Assembly: GCA_030840805.1 (NCBI GenBank) | Contig: JAVEDU010000110.1 | Location: forward strand, 62,001-126,000 | Source: Actinomycetota bacterium | GTDB lineage: Bacteria; Actinomycetota; Actinomycetes; Mycobacteriales; HKI-0501 | Length of the DNA: 64,000 nt | Direction: 5' to 3' | Shown here: in pieces, positions 8,544 to 18,698 of the stretch | Layout of the letters: each line of letters opens with the position of its first letter | Numbering within the stretch: position 1 is the stretch's first letter | Position numbers and translations under genes: made by a program | Notes under the pieces: generated by a model | The model's input: the letters and a program-made list of their open reading frames with translations, nothing else | The model's database searches: none | What the model was told of the DNA's origin: nothing

Positions 8544-9191
8544 GTGACCGACGAGCGCAAGCCCGGGCCGCGTACCGGTACCCGCGTTCGGATGACCGGC
8601 AAGGAACGCCGCGAGCAGCTGCTCGACGTCGGCCGGCAGCTGTTCGCCGAGCGGGGCTTCGAGGCGACCTCCATCGAGGAGGTCGCCGCCCGGGCCGGCG
8701 TCAGCAAGCCGGTCGTGTACGAGCACTTCGGCGGCAAGGAAGGGCTGTACGCGGTCGTCGTCGACCGCGAGATGCAGAGCCTGCTGGACCGCGTCAACCG
8801 GGCGCTCACCGCCGGCCACCCCCGGGAGCTGCTGGAGCAGGCCGCCCTCGCCCTGCTCGACTACATCGAGCAGCAGACCGACGGCTTCCGGATCCTGGTA
8901 CGGGACTCACCCGTGACGTCGACGACGGGCAACTTCTCCAGCCTCATCGGGGACATCGCGAGCCAGGTCGAGCACATCCTCGGGGCCGAGTTCACCGCGC
9001 GCGGGTACGACGCGGAACTCGCGTCGATGTACTCGCAGGCGCTGGTGGGCATGGTGGCGCTCACCGGCCAGTGGTGGCTGGAGGCCCGGCACCCGAAGAA
9101 GGACGAGGTCGCCGCGCACCTGGTGAACCTGGCGTGGCACGGGCTGTCGCATCTGGAGAACGAGCCGAAGCTGATGTCCCGCAACCGCTGA
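8544..9191 (+). CDS. TetR family regulator beside glmU/desaturase (Rv1019-like by position)
   Basis: A 215-residue TetR repressor-type protein. The N-terminal helix-turn-helix spans residues 20-65 (REQLLDVGRQLFAERGFEATSIEEVAARAGVSK..VYEHFGGKEGLY), followed by an all-helical ligand domain. The start is GTG, 15 bases after the desaturase stop, and co-transcription is likely. In mycobacteria a TetR gene occupies the equivalent place beside glmU. Here the gene has been joined by a desaturase, which suggests it senses acyl-CoA or lipid and controls the operon through the palindrome at 7473. Regulatory targets are inferred. Confidence 0.85.
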   Translation: MTDERKPGPRTGTRVRMTGKERREQLLDVGRQLFAERGFEATSIEEVAARAGVSKPVVYEHFGGKEGLYAVVVDREMQSLLDRVNRALTAGHPRELLEQAALALLDYIEQQTDGFRILVRDSPVTSTTGNFSSLIGDIASQVEHILGAEFTARGYDAELASMYSQALVGMVALTGQWWLEARHPKKDEVAAHLVNLAWHGLSHLENEPKLMSRNR

Positions 9192-9216
9192 GCCCGCCGT
9201 CCACCCCGCAGGAACG

Positions 9217-9257
9217 CGAGAGCGACGCCGCCGCACGGAGGCGGGGCGTCGCTCTCG
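9217..9257. terminator. shared bidirectional terminator between convergent genes
   Basis: A 13-bp perfect stem (CGAGAGCGACGCC / GGCGTCGCTCTCG) with a 15-base loop sits 26 bases after the TetR stop and 14 bases after the DUF4383 stop on the other strand. It can serve both transcripts. Confidence 0.8.
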
Positions 9258-9270
9258 GCGGACCGGGACC

Positions 9271-9717
9271 CTAGGCGCGGGCGGTGGCCACCGGCTTGCG
9301 CGTCAGGGAGGTCCGGCCGTACAGCCCGGCCGTGATCAGCGCCGTGCCGATCAGGAACGAGACGCACACGTTCGTGATCGAGAACGCCAGGATGTTCAGG
9401 TCGGTCCGCAACACGCACAGCATCACGCCGCCGGCCAGCAGGAACACGATCCCGCCCAGCAGGTTGACCGTCGCGTCCCAGTTGCGGCCGAGGTAGCCGG
9501 CCCCCGCGATGATCGCACCGGCCACGATGTTGAGGACCGCGAACGCGGGGTTCATCGTCAGGCCCACGATGCGCTCGCCGTGGGTCGCGAAGAAGTCGAC
9601 GTCCCCGGCGGTCTGCACCAGGCCGAGGAGACCGATCACGACCAGGGCCACGCCGATCGCCGAGGCGGTCGCGCGGTACAGGCCTCGAAGTGGATGGTCG
9701 ACCGGAATGTGCGCCAT
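9271..9717 (-). CDS. DUF4383 four-helix membrane protein
   Basis: A 148-residue protein with four predicted membrane helices at about residues 15-38, 55-78, 86-105 and 112-132. It starts MAHIPVDHPLRGLYR and contains GDVDFFATHGERIVGLTMNPAFAVLN-type residues, the pattern of the DUF4383 family, which is common in actinobacteria and has no known function. The ATG follows GAGAGAGGACC. It is a single gene between convergent neighbours, with its own upstream gap of 80 bases to the ABC-F gene. Confidence 0.75.
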   Translation of the reverse strand: MAHIPVDHPLRGLYRATASAIGVALVVIGLLGLVQTAGDVDFFATHGERIVGLTMNPAFAVLNIVAGAIIAGAGYLGRNWDATVNLLGGIVFLLAGGVMLCVLRTDLNILAFSITNVCVSFLIGTALITAGLYGRTSLTRKPVATARA

Positions 9718-9797
9718 CGTGGTCCTCTCTCGGTGCTGACGGTGCCAGCGCCAAATCGTAGTCAACGGGCCGCGGGCCGCAGCACGAGGCTCCCCTG

Positions 9798-11600
9798 TCA
9801 GACGTCGAGCAGCTCGCCGAGCGCCAGCCAGCGTTCCTCGGCGGTGTCCCGCTCGGCGCGCAGGTCGCGCAGCTCGGCGTCGAGCTCCGCGACCTTGCCG
9901 TAGTCGGTGGCGTGCTTCGCGAGCTGGTCGTGCAGCTCGGCCTCCCGGGCGTCCAGCTTCACGACCTGCCGCTCGACCCGGGCCAGCTCCTTGCGCGCGG
10001 CCCGGAGGTCGACCGCGGGCGCCGCGGGGGCGCCCCCGGCGGCCGGAGCCCCCGGGGACACCGGCGCCGAGGCACCGCGCGACCGGCGCCGCGTCAGGTA
10101 CTCGTCGATCCCGCCGTTCAGCGGCGTGATCGAGCCGTCGCCCAGCAGTGCCACCACGGTGTCGGTGACCCGCTCCACCAGGTACCGGTCGTGGCTGACC
10201 ACCACGACCGTCCCCGGGAACGAGTCGAGCAGGTCCTCCAGCGCGGTCAGCGTGTCGATGTCGAGGTCGTTGGTGGGCTCGTCGAGGACGAGCACGTTCG
10301 GCTCCGCCATCAGCAGCCGCAGCAGCTGGAGCCGCCGCCGCTCGCCACCGGAGAGCTCGCCGACCCGGGTCCACTGCCGCGCCGACCCGAACCCGAACAT
10401 CTCGGCGAGCTGACCCGCCGTCAGGTCCCGGTCCCCGACCTGGATCCGCTGGGCGACCTCCTGGATGGCCTCCAGCACGCGCAGCCCGGCGGGCAGCTCG
10501 GCGACCTCCTGGGACAGGTACGCCGCCTGCACGGTCTGGCCGATCTTCACCACCCCGGCGTCGGGCTCCCGCTCCCCGGCGAGCAGCCGCAGCAGCGAGG
10601 TCTTGCCGGAGCCGTTGACGCCGACGATGCCGACGCGGTCACCCGGGCCGAGGCGCCAGGTGACGTCCTGCAGCATGACCCGGTCCCCGTACCGCAGCGA
10701 GACGTTCTCGACGTCGTACACGCTCTTGCCGAGCCGGGCGGTCGCGAACCGCTGCAGCGACAGCGTGTCGCGTACCGGCGGCTCGTCGGCGATGAGCGCG
10801 TTCGCGGCATCGATCCGGAACTGGGGCTTGGAGGTTCGGGCCGGCGGGCCACGGCGGAGCCAGGCGAGCTCCTTGCGGAGCAGGTTCTGGCGACGCGACT
10901 CGGTGGCGGCCTCGACGCGGGACCGCTCGGCCCGGGCGAGCACGTACGCCGAGTAGCCACCCTCGTACGCGTGGATCTGGCCGTCGGCGACCTCCCAGGT
11001 CACCGTGCACACCTCGTCCAGGAACCACCGGTCGTGGGTGACGACCAGGAGGGCACCGCGCCGGGCCGCGAGATGCGCGGCGAGCCACGCCACGCCCTCG
11101 ACGTCGAGGTGGTTCGTCGGCTCGTCCAGCACCAGCAGGTCGGCGTCCCGGACCAGCAGCGCGGCGAGCGCGACCCGCCGCCGCTCGCCACCGGAGAGCG
11201 GGTCGATCACGACGTCGAGGCCGATGTCGTGCAGGCCGAGCCCGTCCAGGACCTCGCGGACGCGGGAGTCACCGGCCCACTCGTGCTCGGCGCCGAAGCC
11301 CTCGCCGAGCCAGGCGGCGTCCAGCACCACCTCGCGGATGGTGGCGCCGACGGGCAGCCGGACCGTCTGGTTCAGCACGCCGATCCGGAGGTCGCCGCGC
11401 ACCGCCACCCGCCCGGAGTCCGGGGGCTCCGCCCGGGTGAGGACGTTCAGCAGGGTGCTCTTGCCGGCGCCGTTGGAGCCGACCACGCCGACGCGGTCGT
11501 TGGCGCCGATGCCGAGCGAGATCCCGTCGAGGAGGGTGGTGGTGCCGTGGGTCTTGGAGACGGCCTCGAGGTTGACGAGGTTTCCGCGGGGAGAAGTCAT
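9798..11600 (-). CDS. ABC-F type ATPase (Uup-like)
   Basis: A 600-residue soluble protein with two ABC ATPase domains and no membrane segments. Domain 1 has Walker A GSNGAGKST (about residue 41), signature LSGGERRR and Walker B LLVLDEPTNHLD. Domain 2 has GVNGSGKTS (about 345), LSGGERRR and VLVLDEPTNDLD. The linker includes RRGPPARTSKPQFRI. A C-terminal coiled coil (about 530-600) carries Arg/Glu heptads, as in Uup. ABC-F proteins act on the ribosome or on nucleic acid rather than in transport. It is 13 bases downstream of ispE and probably belongs to the ispE-rsmA-rpfB-tatD transcript. Confidence 0.9.
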   Translation of the reverse strand: MTSPRGNLVNLEAVSKTHGTTTLLDGISLGIGANDRVGVVGSNGAGKSTLLNVLTRAEPPDSGRVAVRGDLRIGVLNQTVRLPVGATIREVVLDAAWLGEGFGAEHEWAGDSRVREVLDGLGLHDIGLDVVIDPLSGGERRRVALAALLVRDADLLVLDEPTNHLDVEGVAWLAAHLAARRGALLVVTHDRWFLDEVCTVTWEVADGQIHAYEGGYSAYVLARAERSRVEAATESRRQNLLRKELAWLRRGPPARTSKPQFRIDAANALIADEPPVRDTLSLQRFATARLGKSVYDVENVSLRYGDRVMLQDVTWRLGPGDRVGIVGVNGSGKTSLLRLLAGEREPDAGVVKIGQTVQAAYLSQEVAELPAGLRVLEAIQEVAQRIQVGDRDLTAGQLAEMFGFGSARQWTRVGELSGGERRRLQLLRLLMAEPNVLVLDEPTNDLDIDTLTALEDLLDSFPGTVVVVSHDRYLVERVTDTVVALLGDGSITPLNGGIDEYLTRRRSRGASAPVSPGAPAAGGAPAAPAVDLRAARKELARVERQVVKLDAREAELHDQLAKHATDYGKVAELDAELRDLRAERDTAEERWLALGELLDV

Positions 11601-11613
11601 ATCTCCGTCAAGG

Positions 11614-12603
11614 TTAGCCGCTCACCACGCGTGCGCCCGGCACGGGGCCGTACGCGGTCCGGACGGTGCGGCAGACGCCGTGCCCGGCGAGCCGGGCGGC
11701 GATGTCCACGGCGTGGTCCGCGTCGGACGCCAGGAACACGCAGGTGGGCCCGGACCCGCTGACGATGCCGCCCAGCGCGCCCTCCTCGATCCCGGCGGCG
11801 AGCGTGCGCCGCAGGGTCCCGCGCAACGACAGCGCGGCCGGCTGGAGGTCGTTGGCGAGCGTCCGGCCGAGCACCGCGGGCTGCTCGGCCCGCAGGGCCG
11901 CCAGGAGCAGGTCCGGCGAGCCGGCCGCGAGCAGCGGCCGCTGCTCGGCCCGGAGCCGGTCCAGCTCGCCGTACACCTCGGGGGTGGCCAGTCCCCCGGC
12001 CGCGACCGCGACGACCCAGTGGCGGCGGCGCGGCGCGAGGACCGGGGACAGCAGCTCGCCGCGCCCGGTGCCCAGCGCGGTACCGCCCGCGAGCGCGAAC
12101 GGCACGTCGCTGCCGAGCGTGGCGGCGACCTCGCCGAGCTCCTCGCGGGACAGCCCGGTCGCCCAGAGCGCGTCGCACGCGACCAGCGCCGCCGCGGCGT
12201 CCGCGCTGCCACCGGCCATCCCGCCGGCCACCGGGATTCCCTTGTGGACGGTCAACCGGACCTTCCCGCTGCGGCCGGTGTGCTCGGCGAGCGCGTGCAC
12301 CGCCCGGACCGCGATGTTGTCGGAGTCGGTCGGCAGCTCGTGCGCGCCCTCGCCGGTGATCGTGATCGAGGTCCGGTCGGCGGGCGTCGCGGTCAGCTCG
12401 TCGTACAGCGAGATGGCCTGGAACACGGTGGCGAGCTCGTGGAACCCGTCGGCCCGGACGTCCCCGACGGACAGGTGCAGGTTGATCTTCGCGGGCACCC
12501 GCACCCGGACCGGCGCGGGCGCGCCGGGGAGCCGGCGGTCCCGCTCCTCCTCGTCGACGGGGTCGCCGTCGGCCGCGACGGCCGCGAGCGGCGTCGGGTC
12601 CAC
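11614..12603 (-). CDS. ispE: 4-diphosphocytidyl-2-C-methyl-D-erythritol kinase
   Basis: A 329-residue GHMP kinase that phosphorylates CDP-methylerythritol in the non-mevalonate isoprenoid pathway. Markers are RVPAKINLHLSVG at about residue 33, the ATP-binding IPVAGGMAGGSADAAAAL at about 150 and LGSDVPFALAGGTALG. The C-terminal GHMP motif is GGIVSGSGPTCVFL. It starts at GTG immediately after the stop of rsmA (adjacent bases), giving tight coupling. The N-terminus carries about 30 extra residues before the family start; an internal start is possible but none has a better site. The rsmA-ispE order is conserved in actinobacteria. Confidence 0.95.
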   Translation of the reverse strand: MDPTPLAAVAADGDPVDEEERDRRLPGAPAPVRVRVPAKINLHLSVGDVRADGFHELATVFQAISLYDELTATPADRTSITITGEGAHELPTDSDNIAVRAVHALAEHTGRSGKVRLTVHKGIPVAGGMAGGSADAAAALVACDALWATGLSREELGEVAATLGSDVPFALAGGTALGTGRGELLSPVLAPRRRHWVVAVAAGGLATPEVYGELDRLRAEQRPLLAAGSPDLLLAALRAEQPAVLGRTLANDLQPAALSLRGTLRRTLAAGIEEGALGGIVSGSGPTCVFLASDADHAVDIAARLAGHGVCRTVRTAYGPVPGARVVSG

Positions 12604-13455
12604 CTAGGCCTCCACCGCCGCCGCCGCGGCGATCGCGACGAACTGGTCGACGCCGAGCGCCTCGCCGCGGGCCTTCGGGTCGACGCCCGCCGCCCGGAGC
12701 ACCCGCTCCGCGCGGTCGGCCGAACCCGCCCAGCCCGCGAGCGCCGCGCGCAGCGTCTTGCGCCGCTGGGCGAACGCGGCGTCGACCAGCGTGAACACGG
12801 CCTTCCGGTCGACGCCGACGGGCGTCGCGCGCCGGGTCATCGCCACCAGGCCGGAGTCCACGTTCGGGGCCGGCCAGAACACCGTGCGCCCGACCGCCCC
12901 GGCCCGCCGCACGTCGGCGTACCAGGCCGCCTTCACGCTCGGCACGCCGTACGTCCGGGAGCCCGGCCCGGCCGCCAGCCGGTCGGCCACCTCTGCCTGC
13001 ACCATGACCAGAACGGTACGCAGGCTCGGCAGCCTCTCCAGCAGGTGGAGCACCACCGGAACGGCGATGTTGTACGGCAGGTTCGCGACCAGGGCCGTCG
13101 GCGGTGGACCGGGCACCGACCCGATCCGCAGCGCGTCGGCCACGACGACCTCCAGCCGGTCGGCGTGCTCCGGCAGCCGGTCGGCGACCGTGACCGGCAG
13201 CGCGGCGGCGAGCACCGGGTCGATCTCCACGGCGACCACCCGCTGGACATTCGGCAGCAGACCCAGCGTCAGCGAGCCGAGCCCGGGCCCGACCTCCAGC
13301 ACGACGTCGTCCGGGTGGAGGTCGGCGGTGCGGACGATGCGGCGGATCGTGTTCGCGTCGTGGAGGAAGTTCTGCCCGAGCGTCTTCGTCGGCCGGATGC
13401 CGAGTGCCGACGCCAGGGTCCGGACCTCCACGGGTCCGAGGAGCCCTTCGCTCAC
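12604..13455 (-). CDS. rsmA: 16S rRNA (adenine1518-N6/adenine1519-N6) dimethyltransferase
   Basis: A 283-residue KsgA-type methyltransferase that dimethylates two adenines in the 3' helix of 16S rRNA during 30S maturation. Motifs are [10 protein letters not shown] at about residue 22, [10 protein letters not shown] (SAM motif I), VVAVEIDP, and NLPYNI (the NLPY catalytic motif). The GTG start overlaps the rpfB stop as GTGA, so an open frame extending upstream is only read-through of the rpfB region. The gene is also widely called ksgA. Placement between rpfB and ispE matches mycobacteria. Confidence 0.95.
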   Translation of the reverse strand: MSEGLLGPVEVRTLASALGIRPTKTLGQNFLHDANTIRRIVRTADLHPDDVVLEVGPGLGSLTLGLLPNVQRVVAVEIDPVLAAALPVTVADRLPEHADRLEVVVADALRIGSVPGPPPTALVANLPYNIAVPVVLHLLERLPSLRTVLVMVQAEVADRLAAGPGSRTYGVPSVKAAWYADVRRAGAVGRTVFWPAPNVDSGLVAMTRRATPVGVDRKAVFTLVDAAFAQRRKTLRAALAGWAGSADRAERVLRAAGVDPKARGEALGVDQFVAIAAAAAVEA

Positions 13456-14618
13456 AGGTACCGCCCGCAGTGCGGCCACTGGCCCGCGCCCGATCGCTCG
13501 TACAGCAGGATCGCCCGGTAGGTCTGTTCCCGCGGGGTGGCCTCGCTGGGCAGGCCGGTGCCGCCCGTCCGCTGCCAGGTGTCCACGCTGAACTGGTACA
13601 GCCCGTGGTACAGCCCGTTCGGGCTCACCGCGTCGGGCCGGCCGCCGGACTCGCATCGCGCGAGCGCGTCCCAGTTCGCGCCGGTCTCGTCCGGCGGGTA
13701 CGGCGTGGAGCCCTTGGTGACGACCTCGGTCCGCGGTTCGGCGGTCCGCCGCGACGACACGATCCGGGTGCCGCGCAGGGTGCCGTCGGCGTAGGTGTAC
13801 TCGACGGTGCGTTCCTCCTCGCCGGGGGCGCCCGGGGTGACGACCGACGTCTGGTCGAGCATCAGCTCCGGGTCGGTACGGGTCTCGACCGGCGCCGGGA
13901 TCGGCACGGTCAGCGTGCGGGTCTCCCGCTCGAGGTGCGCGACGGTCACGACGGTCCCACGGACGAGCGGCGCGGCGGGCGGGGGCTCGGCCTCGTCGCC
14001 CGGATCGAGCGTGACGGACTGCTCGGTGAGCAGCTCGCCCACGGTCGCGGCGTAGCTGGTCACGACGCGCCGGTCGCGGTGCACCGCGAGGGTGACCCGC
14101 TTCTCGGTCCGCACCTCGAACCGCATCCCGGACAGCGGCAGCCGGTCCGACCGGGACGCCGAGAGCCGCAGCCGGCTCTCCCGCATCCCGAGGTCGGCGA
14201 GCGCGTCCTCGACGCTCCGCGCGGTCGTCCAGAACTCCCGCGCGCGCCCGTCCACGACCGCGGTCACGCGGCGACCCCGCTCGACGATGATCTCCGCCCC
14301 GTTGCCGACGGCCTGGTCGCGGTGGGGCGCCACGGCGTCGTGCGGGCCGAGCGCGATCCCGGCGTGGGCGAGGACGCGGGACACCTCCCGGGCGTGGGTG
14401 TACAGGGTCCGGGACTGCCCGTCGACGGTCACGGTGATCGTGCGGTTCGTCGCGGCCCAGGCCCCGGTGCCGCCGACGAGCAGCACCCCGGCGATCCCGG
14501 TCACGACCGCCCGGAGCAGGCGCGGCGAGGTGCCGGCGGACGCCGGGGTGACCTGGCCCGACCGGTACACGGTGGCGTGCCGGCTGCCGTACCGGGTGCC
14601 CTGCGGCGGGCTCACCAC
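13452..14618 (-). CDS. rpfB: resuscitation-promoting factor B (DUF348-G5-Rpf lytic transglycosylase)
   Basis: A 388-residue exported muralytic protein. A single N-terminal membrane or signal segment spans about residues 34-56. Three DUF348 repeats follow at about 60-200 ([57 protein letters not shown]), then a G5 domain at about 210-300. The C-terminal Rpf lysozyme-like domain has [28 protein letters not shown], with the catalytic Glu in CESGG. Rpf proteins cleave peptidoglycan glycan strands and help dormant cells regrow. Two GTG codons in a row (14618, 14615) can start it; the second gives a 4-base overlap with tatD. It is the middle of the overlapping tatD-rpfB-rsmA-ispE operon. Confidence 0.95.
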   Translation of the reverse strand: MVSPPQGTRYGSRHATVYRSGQVTPASAGTSPRLLRAVVTGIAGVLLVGGTGAWAATNRTITVTVDGQSRTLYTHAREVSRVLAHAGIALGPHDAVAPHRDQAVGNGAEIIVERGRRVTAVVDGRAREFWTTARSVEDALADLGMRESRLRLSASRSDRLPLSGMRFEVRTEKRVTLAVHRDRRVVTSYAATVGELLTEQSVTLDPGDEAEPPPAAPLVRGTVVTVAHLERETRTLTVPIPAPVETRTDPELMLDQTSVVTPGAPGEEERTVEYTYADGTLRGTRIVSSRRTAEPRTEVVTKGSTPYPPDETGANWDALARCESGGRPDAVSPNGLYHGLYQFSVDTWQRTGGTGLPSEATPREQTYRAILLYERSGAGQWPHCGRYL

Positions 14619-15433
14619 GGGCCGAAGACCCGTTCGGCGTTGGCGTCCACCGCGGCGCAGAGCTCGGCGACCTCGACGCCCTTCACCTCGGCGAGCCGGC
14701 GGACGGTGTGCGGGGCGAGGTACGGCTCGTTCGGCCGGCCGCGGTACGGGTCGGGCGTGAGGAAGGGCGCGTCGGTCTCAACCAGCAGCTGCTCCAGTGG
14801 GACCACCGCAGCAGCCTCCCGCAGATCACCGCCGTTGCGAAAGGTCACCGGCCCGGCGAACGACAGTACGTACCCCGCCTCGACGCACGTCCGGGCCATC
14901 GCCGCGTCGCCGGAGAAGCAGTGGAACACCACCGTCTCGGGTGCGCCCTCCTCGGCCAGCACCCGGAGCACGTCGTCGTGGGCGTCCCGGTCGTGGATCA
15001 TCAGCGGCTTGCCGAGCCGCTTCGCCAGGTCGATGTGCCAGCGGAACGCGAACTCCTGGGCGTCGTGCGGCGCGTAGTCCCAGTAGTGGTCCAGCCCGGT
15101 CTCCCCGACCGCGCGAACGCGGGGCCGCGCCGCCAGCTCCTCCAGGGCGGCCCGGACGTCCGGGCCGAACTCGCTCGTCCGGGTGGGGTGCAGCGCGACC
15201 GCGGCCAGCACGCCGGGGTGCCAGGTCGCCGCCTCGGCGGCCCAGCGGGCGGAGTCGAGGTCGTCGGCGACCGTGACGACCCGCGTCACGCCCACCGCGG
15301 CGGCACGGTCCATCGCCGCGGCGAGGTCCTCTGGTGTCTTCACCCCGCAGGCGTCCAGATGGGTGTGGGCGTCCGCCACCGGCACCGGGAGGGGCTCGGG
15401 GGCCGGCGGGGGCGTACCGCGTCGGTCGCTCAC
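14612..15433 (-). CDS. tatD: TatD family metal-dependent DNase
   Basis: A 273-residue TIM-barrel hydrolase. The metal ligands are in [12 protein letters not shown] (about residue 22), [36 protein letters not shown] and [10 protein letters not shown]. TatD enzymes are 3'-5' DNases with roles in repair. The GTG start follows GGGAGGGG. An in-frame extension of 83 codons upstream runs through a palindromic repeat and was not accepted. It heads the tatD-rpfB-rsmA-ispE group. metG lies upstream but is separated by a hairpin element. Confidence 0.93.
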   Translation of the reverse strand: MSDRRGTPPPAPEPLPVPVADAHTHLDACGVKTPEDLAAAMDRAAAVGVTRVVTVADDLDSARWAAEAATWHPGVLAAVALHPTRTSEFGPDVRAALEELAARPRVRAVGETGLDHYWDYAPHDAQEFAFRWHIDLAKRLGKPLMIHDRDAHDDVLRVLAEEGAPETVVFHCFSGDAAMARTCVEAGYVLSFAGPVTFRNGGDLREAAAVVPLEQLLVETDAPFLTPDPYRGRPNEPYLAPHTVRRLAEVKGVEVAELCAAVDANAERVFGPW

Positions 15434-15465
15434 CGCGCGTTCCCCTCCCGCACCCTTCCCGCGTT

Positions 15466-15520
15466 GATCATGGGGCTTGCAACAGACACGCCGGCGTGTC
15501 GTGTTGCAAAGTCCATGATC
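15466..15520 (-). repeat. type A TGATCA hairpin repeat, copy 1 (inverted relative to the copy at 42933)
   Basis: An imperfect palindrome with outer arms GATCATGG / CCATGATC, middle arms TTGCAACA / TGTTGCAA and a self-complementary core GACACGCCGGCGTGTC. Read on the minus strand it matches the copy at 42933-42991 over most of its length, including CAACACGACACGCCGGCGTG. It starts 20 bases after the metG stop codon, so it probably ends metG transcripts. Confidence 0.8.
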
Positions 15521-15539
15521 ATCGCGGGGTTGAGGGTCG

Positions 15540-17330
15540 TCACTGCGCGATCGGGGCCCACTCCGGGCCCGTCTCGCCGAGCTTCGGGTCCAGCTTGGGG
15601 AACAGCGGGCTCGGGGTCCCGAGGGGACGGCCGGCCACGATCGGCGTGGACTGCCAGCGCGCCTGCTCGGCCGCGTACTCACCCATCAGGACCGGGTACT
15701 CGCGGTCCTCGCCCTCCCCGGAGACCTCCCGGATCTCGGGCTGCGCGGCCCAGACGCCCTCGCCGCCGAGGAGCGTGTGGACCTTCTGCGACGCGTGCGG
15801 CAGGAACGGGGTGAGCAGCGTGTTCGCGTCCGACACCACCTGGAGCGCGGTGTGCAGGATCGTGCCCTGCCGCTCGGGGTCGTCCTTGCGCTTCCACGGC
15901 TCCTGGTCGGACAGGTACTTGTTCGCCGCCGACACCACCCGCATCGCCTCGCCGACCGCCTGCTTGAAACGGCTCCGGCCCAGCAGGTCCCCGACGCTCG
16001 CGAACGCCGCGCGGGAGGTGGCCAGCAGGTCCGCGTCGGCCTCCGTGGGCGCCACCGGGGTGGGCACGCCGCCGAAGTTCTTCGCCGCCATCGAGACCGA
16101 CCGGTTGACCAGGTTGCCCCACTCGTTCGCCAGCTCGAAGTTGGTGCGCCGGACGAACTCGTCCCAGGTGAAGTCCGCGTCCTGCGTCTCCGGGCCGGCG
16201 GCCGAGATGAAGTACCGCAGCGCGTCGGGGCCGAACTCCCGCAGGAAGTCCCCCACGTAGATGACCGTGTTGCGGGACGTGGAGAACTTCGAGCCGCTCA
16301 TCGTGAGGAACTCGCTCGACACGACCTCGCTCGGCAGGTTCAGCCTGCCGAACGCACCGGGCTCACCGCCCCGGTCACCCGCCCCGTTCTGGCCCAGCAG
16401 CAGGGACGGCCAGATCAGCGAGTGGAAGACGATGTTGTCCTTGCCCATGAAGTAGTACGCGGTGGCATCGGGGTCGGTCCACCACTTCTTCCAGGCCTCC
16501 GGGTCACCGGTGCGCCGGGCCCACTCCACGCTGGCCGACAGGTACCCGATCACCGCGTCGAACCAGACGTAGAACCGCTTCATCGGCTGGTCCTTCCAGC
16601 CCTCCAGCGGGATCGTCACGCCCCAGTCGATGTCCCGGGTGATCGGTCGCGGCCGGAGGTCCTCGATCAGGTTCTGGCTGAACTTCAGGACGTTCGGCCG
16701 CCAGTCCGAGCGCGTCGACAGCCAGCCGCCGAGCGCCTCGGCGAACGCGGGCAGGTCGAGGAACAGGTGCTCGGTCTCGATGAACTTCGGCGTCTCACCG
16801 TTGATCCGGCTGACCGGGTTGATCAGGTCGACCGGGTCCAGCTGGTTGCCGCAGTTGTCGCACTGGTCACCGCGGGCGCCGTCGTACCCGCAGATCGGGC
16901 AGGTGCCCTCGATGTACCGATCGGGCAGCGTCCGGCCGGTGGACGGGCTGATCGCGCCGTGCGTCGTCTTCGGGACGATGTACCCGTTGCGGTACAGCGC
17001 CGTGAACACGTCCTGCACGACCCGGGCGTGGTTGTTCGTCGTCGTCCGGGTGAACAGGTCGTACGAGAGGCCGAGCCCCTGGAGGTCGCCGACGATGATC
17101 CGGTTGTACTTGTCGGCGGCCTGCTGCGGCGTCAGGCCCTCCTTCTCGGCCTGGACGAGGATCGGCGTGCCGTACTCGTCGGTGCCGGAGACCATCAGCA
17201 CGTCGTTGCCCGCCATGCGCGCGTAGCGGCTGAACACGTCCGAGGGGACGCCGAAGCCGGACACGTGCCCGATGTGGCGAGGGCCGTTGGCGTAGGGCCA
17301 CGCCACGGCCGTCAAGATGCGCTGGGTCAT
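15540..17330 (-). CDS. metG: methionyl-tRNA synthetase
   Basis: A 596-residue class Ia aminoacyl-tRNA synthetase. The N-terminus has [18 protein letters not shown] (HIGH motif, residues 8-25). A zinc knuckle with [17 protein letters not shown] lies near residue 140, and the KMSKS loop is present as [10 protein letters not shown] at about residue 340. This FSTS variant is the usual form in this MetRS subtype. A C-terminal anticodon-binding helical domain follows and there is no tRNA-binding EMAP domain. The start ATG lies 82 bases from the divergent gene at 17413. A long in-frame extension beyond the ATG is antisense to that gene and is not coding. A hairpin repeat follows the stop. Confidence 0.96.
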   Translation of the reverse strand: MTQRILTAVAWPYANGPRHIGHVSGFGVPSDVFSRYARMAGNDVLMVSGTDEYGTPILVQAEKEGLTPQQAADKYNRIIVGDLQGLGLSYDLFTRTTTNNHARVVQDVFTALYRNGYIVPKTTHGAISPSTGRTLPDRYIEGTCPICGYDGARGDQCDNCGNQLDPVDLINPVSRINGETPKFIETEHLFLDLPAFAEALGGWLSTRSDWRPNVLKFSQNLIEDLRPRPITRDIDWGVTIPLEGWKDQPMKRFYVWFDAVIGYLSASVEWARRTGDPEAWKKWWTDPDATAYYFMGKDNIVFHSLIWPSLLLGQNGAGDRGGEPGAFGRLNLPSEVVSSEFLTMSGSKFSTSRNTVIYVGDFLREFGPDALRYFISAAGPETQDADFTWDEFVRRTNFELANEWGNLVNRSVSMAAKNFGGVPTPVAPTEADADLLATSRAAFASVGDLLGRSRFKQAVGEAMRVVSAANKYLSDQEPWKRKDDPERQGTILHTALQVVSDANTLLTPFLPHASQKVHTLLGGEGVWAAQPEIREVSGEGEDREYPVLMGEYAAEQARWQSTPIVAGRPLGTPSPLFPKLDPKLGETGPEWAPIAQ

Positions 17331-17412
17331 GCCCTCCAGCCTATCGACAGCGGTGCGCGGCCCTCGCGGCGCGCCGAGGGACGCCCGGGTTCGACGCCCC
17401 GCCGGGTGATCG

Positions 17413-18690
17413 GTGTCCAATGGGTCGGTGCCGCAGCAACCGCAGGAAGCCACGCCGGACGTCGACATCGAGGTCCGGGCCGCCGCCGACCCCGGCTCCC
17501 CGTTCGCCGAGCAGCCACACGACGACACGCTGGCCGCGCTGGCGGGCGACGAGTCCCCGACGCCGTACGAGCCGGAGAGCGGCCCGCCGATGGAGGCGGG
17601 GCCGGTGACCGACGCCCGGCGGGCGGTCGACACCGAGCCCGCGGTCACCGAGCGGGCGGTCGAGCGGCGCCCCGAGGACCCCCCGGCCCAGGACGCACCG
17701 ACCCAGGACGCACCGACCGACGGCGCCCCGACCGAGGACCTCCCGGCCGAGGACACCCGGACCGAGGACCCGGTCCCGCGGGCCGAGGAGCGCCCGCAGG
17801 ACGACGCCCGCGGCGCCGCGCTCCAGGCCGACACCCTCGCGGCGGGGCGACGCGCTGCCGTCCAGGCCCAGGCGATCGAGGCGAGCCGCCGCGCGGCCGC
17901 GCATGCCAACGCCGCCCAGGCCGCCTCGGCGCCGGGCGACCACGACAGCGCGGTGGCGGCTGCCCTCCACACCGAGCGCCGTCCGGCCGCCGAGGCCGAC
18001 ACCGCACCTTCGCCGGACACCGCCTCTCGATCGGACACCGCCTCTCGATCGGACACCGCACCGCTGCCCGACACGGCACCGGAGCGCGACGCCGCACCGG
18101 CGGCCGAGCCCGCGGTCGACCTGCTGCCCGGCTTCGACCGGCGGCCGGCGGGGCGGGCGCGCCGGACCCGCGACGACGGCCCGGCGACGGGGCTCCGCCG
18201 TACCCGGCGGCCGATCGTCGGGCTCACCGCGCTGGTCCTCTTCGGGCTGGTGGCGGTCTTCCTCGGCTGGGTGAGCGCGGACCCGTTCTGGCTCGCGGTC
18301 GGCAGGGGGACCGAGGGCACGGTCACCGTCACGCGGTGTGAGTCGGGCGCCGGACAGTGCGTCGGAAAGTTCACCTCGGACTCGTTCTCGGCCGACGGCG
18401 TCGCGGTGTCCGGGATGTCACCGGCGGAGCGAACGGCCGGGGACGCCGTGCCGGTCCGGATGCTGGCCGCCGACCGGGACCGGGCGTTCGCCGGTCCGGT
18501 GTGGGCGCTGCACCTGCGCTGGGCCCTCGGACTCGGTGTCGCGCTGCTGTGCGGGCTGGCGGTGGCCGTGGCGACCGGGGCGCGGTTCCTGCGGCCGCTG
18601 GGCCGCCGGGCCGTGGTCACCGGTCGGCTGCTGGCCGTGGCCGGGCCGCTGCTGCTGTTCGCCGGGATGCTGGGCGCCGCGCTGCTGTAA
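17413..18690 (+). CDS. membrane protein with long acidic Pro/Ala-rich disordered N-terminus
   Basis: A 425-residue protein without a recognised domain. Residues 1-255 are low complexity, rich in Asp, Glu, Pro, Ala and Thr, with hexapeptide repeats of the form DTAxxx (residues 196-225) and QDAPT repeats near 96. The C-terminal third has three hydrophobic helices (about 268-290, 358-382 and 400-424). Between the first two lies a loop with a pair of cysteines ([11 protein letters not shown]) that could form a disulfide outside the cell. GTG at 17413 is the first start; GTG at 17428 is also possible. It is divergent from metG and convergent with rsmI. Function unknown. Confidence 0.7.
   Translation: MSNGSVPQQPQEATPDVDIEVRAAADPGSPFAEQPHDDTLAALAGDESPTPYEPESGPPMEAGPVTDARRAVDTEPAVTERAVERRPEDPPAQDAPTQDAPTDGAPTEDLPAEDTRTEDPVPRAEERPQDDARGAALQADTLAAGRRAAVQAQAIEASRRAAAHANAAQAASAPGDHDSAVAAALHTERRPAAEADTAPSPDTASRSDTASRSDTAPLPDTAPERDAAPAAEPAVDLLPGFDRRPAGRARRTRDDGPATGLRRTRRPIVGLTALVLFGLVAVFLGWVSADPFWLAVGRGTEGTVTVTRCESGAGQCVGKFTSDSFSADGVAVSGMSPAERTAGDAVPVRMLAADRDRAFAGPVWALHLRWALGLGVALLCGLAVAVATGARFLRPLGRRAVVTGRLLAVAGPLLLFAGMLGAALL
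17998..18087 (+). repeat. 18-bp coding tandem repeat (five copies, two identical)
   Basis: Five consecutive 18-bp units encode [24 protein letters not shown] and DTAPER. The two middle copies (cgcctctcgatcggacac) are identical, suggesting a recent slippage duplication in the disordered region of the membrane protein. Confidence 0.8.
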
Positions 18691-18698
18691 CCCGCCCA

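Noticed and set aside
9912-11762. Long open plus-strand frame opposite the ABC-F and ispE genes
   Set aside because: Composition is that of GC-rich antisense DNA with no domain pattern, while the minus strand encodes textbook ABC-F and IspE motifs.
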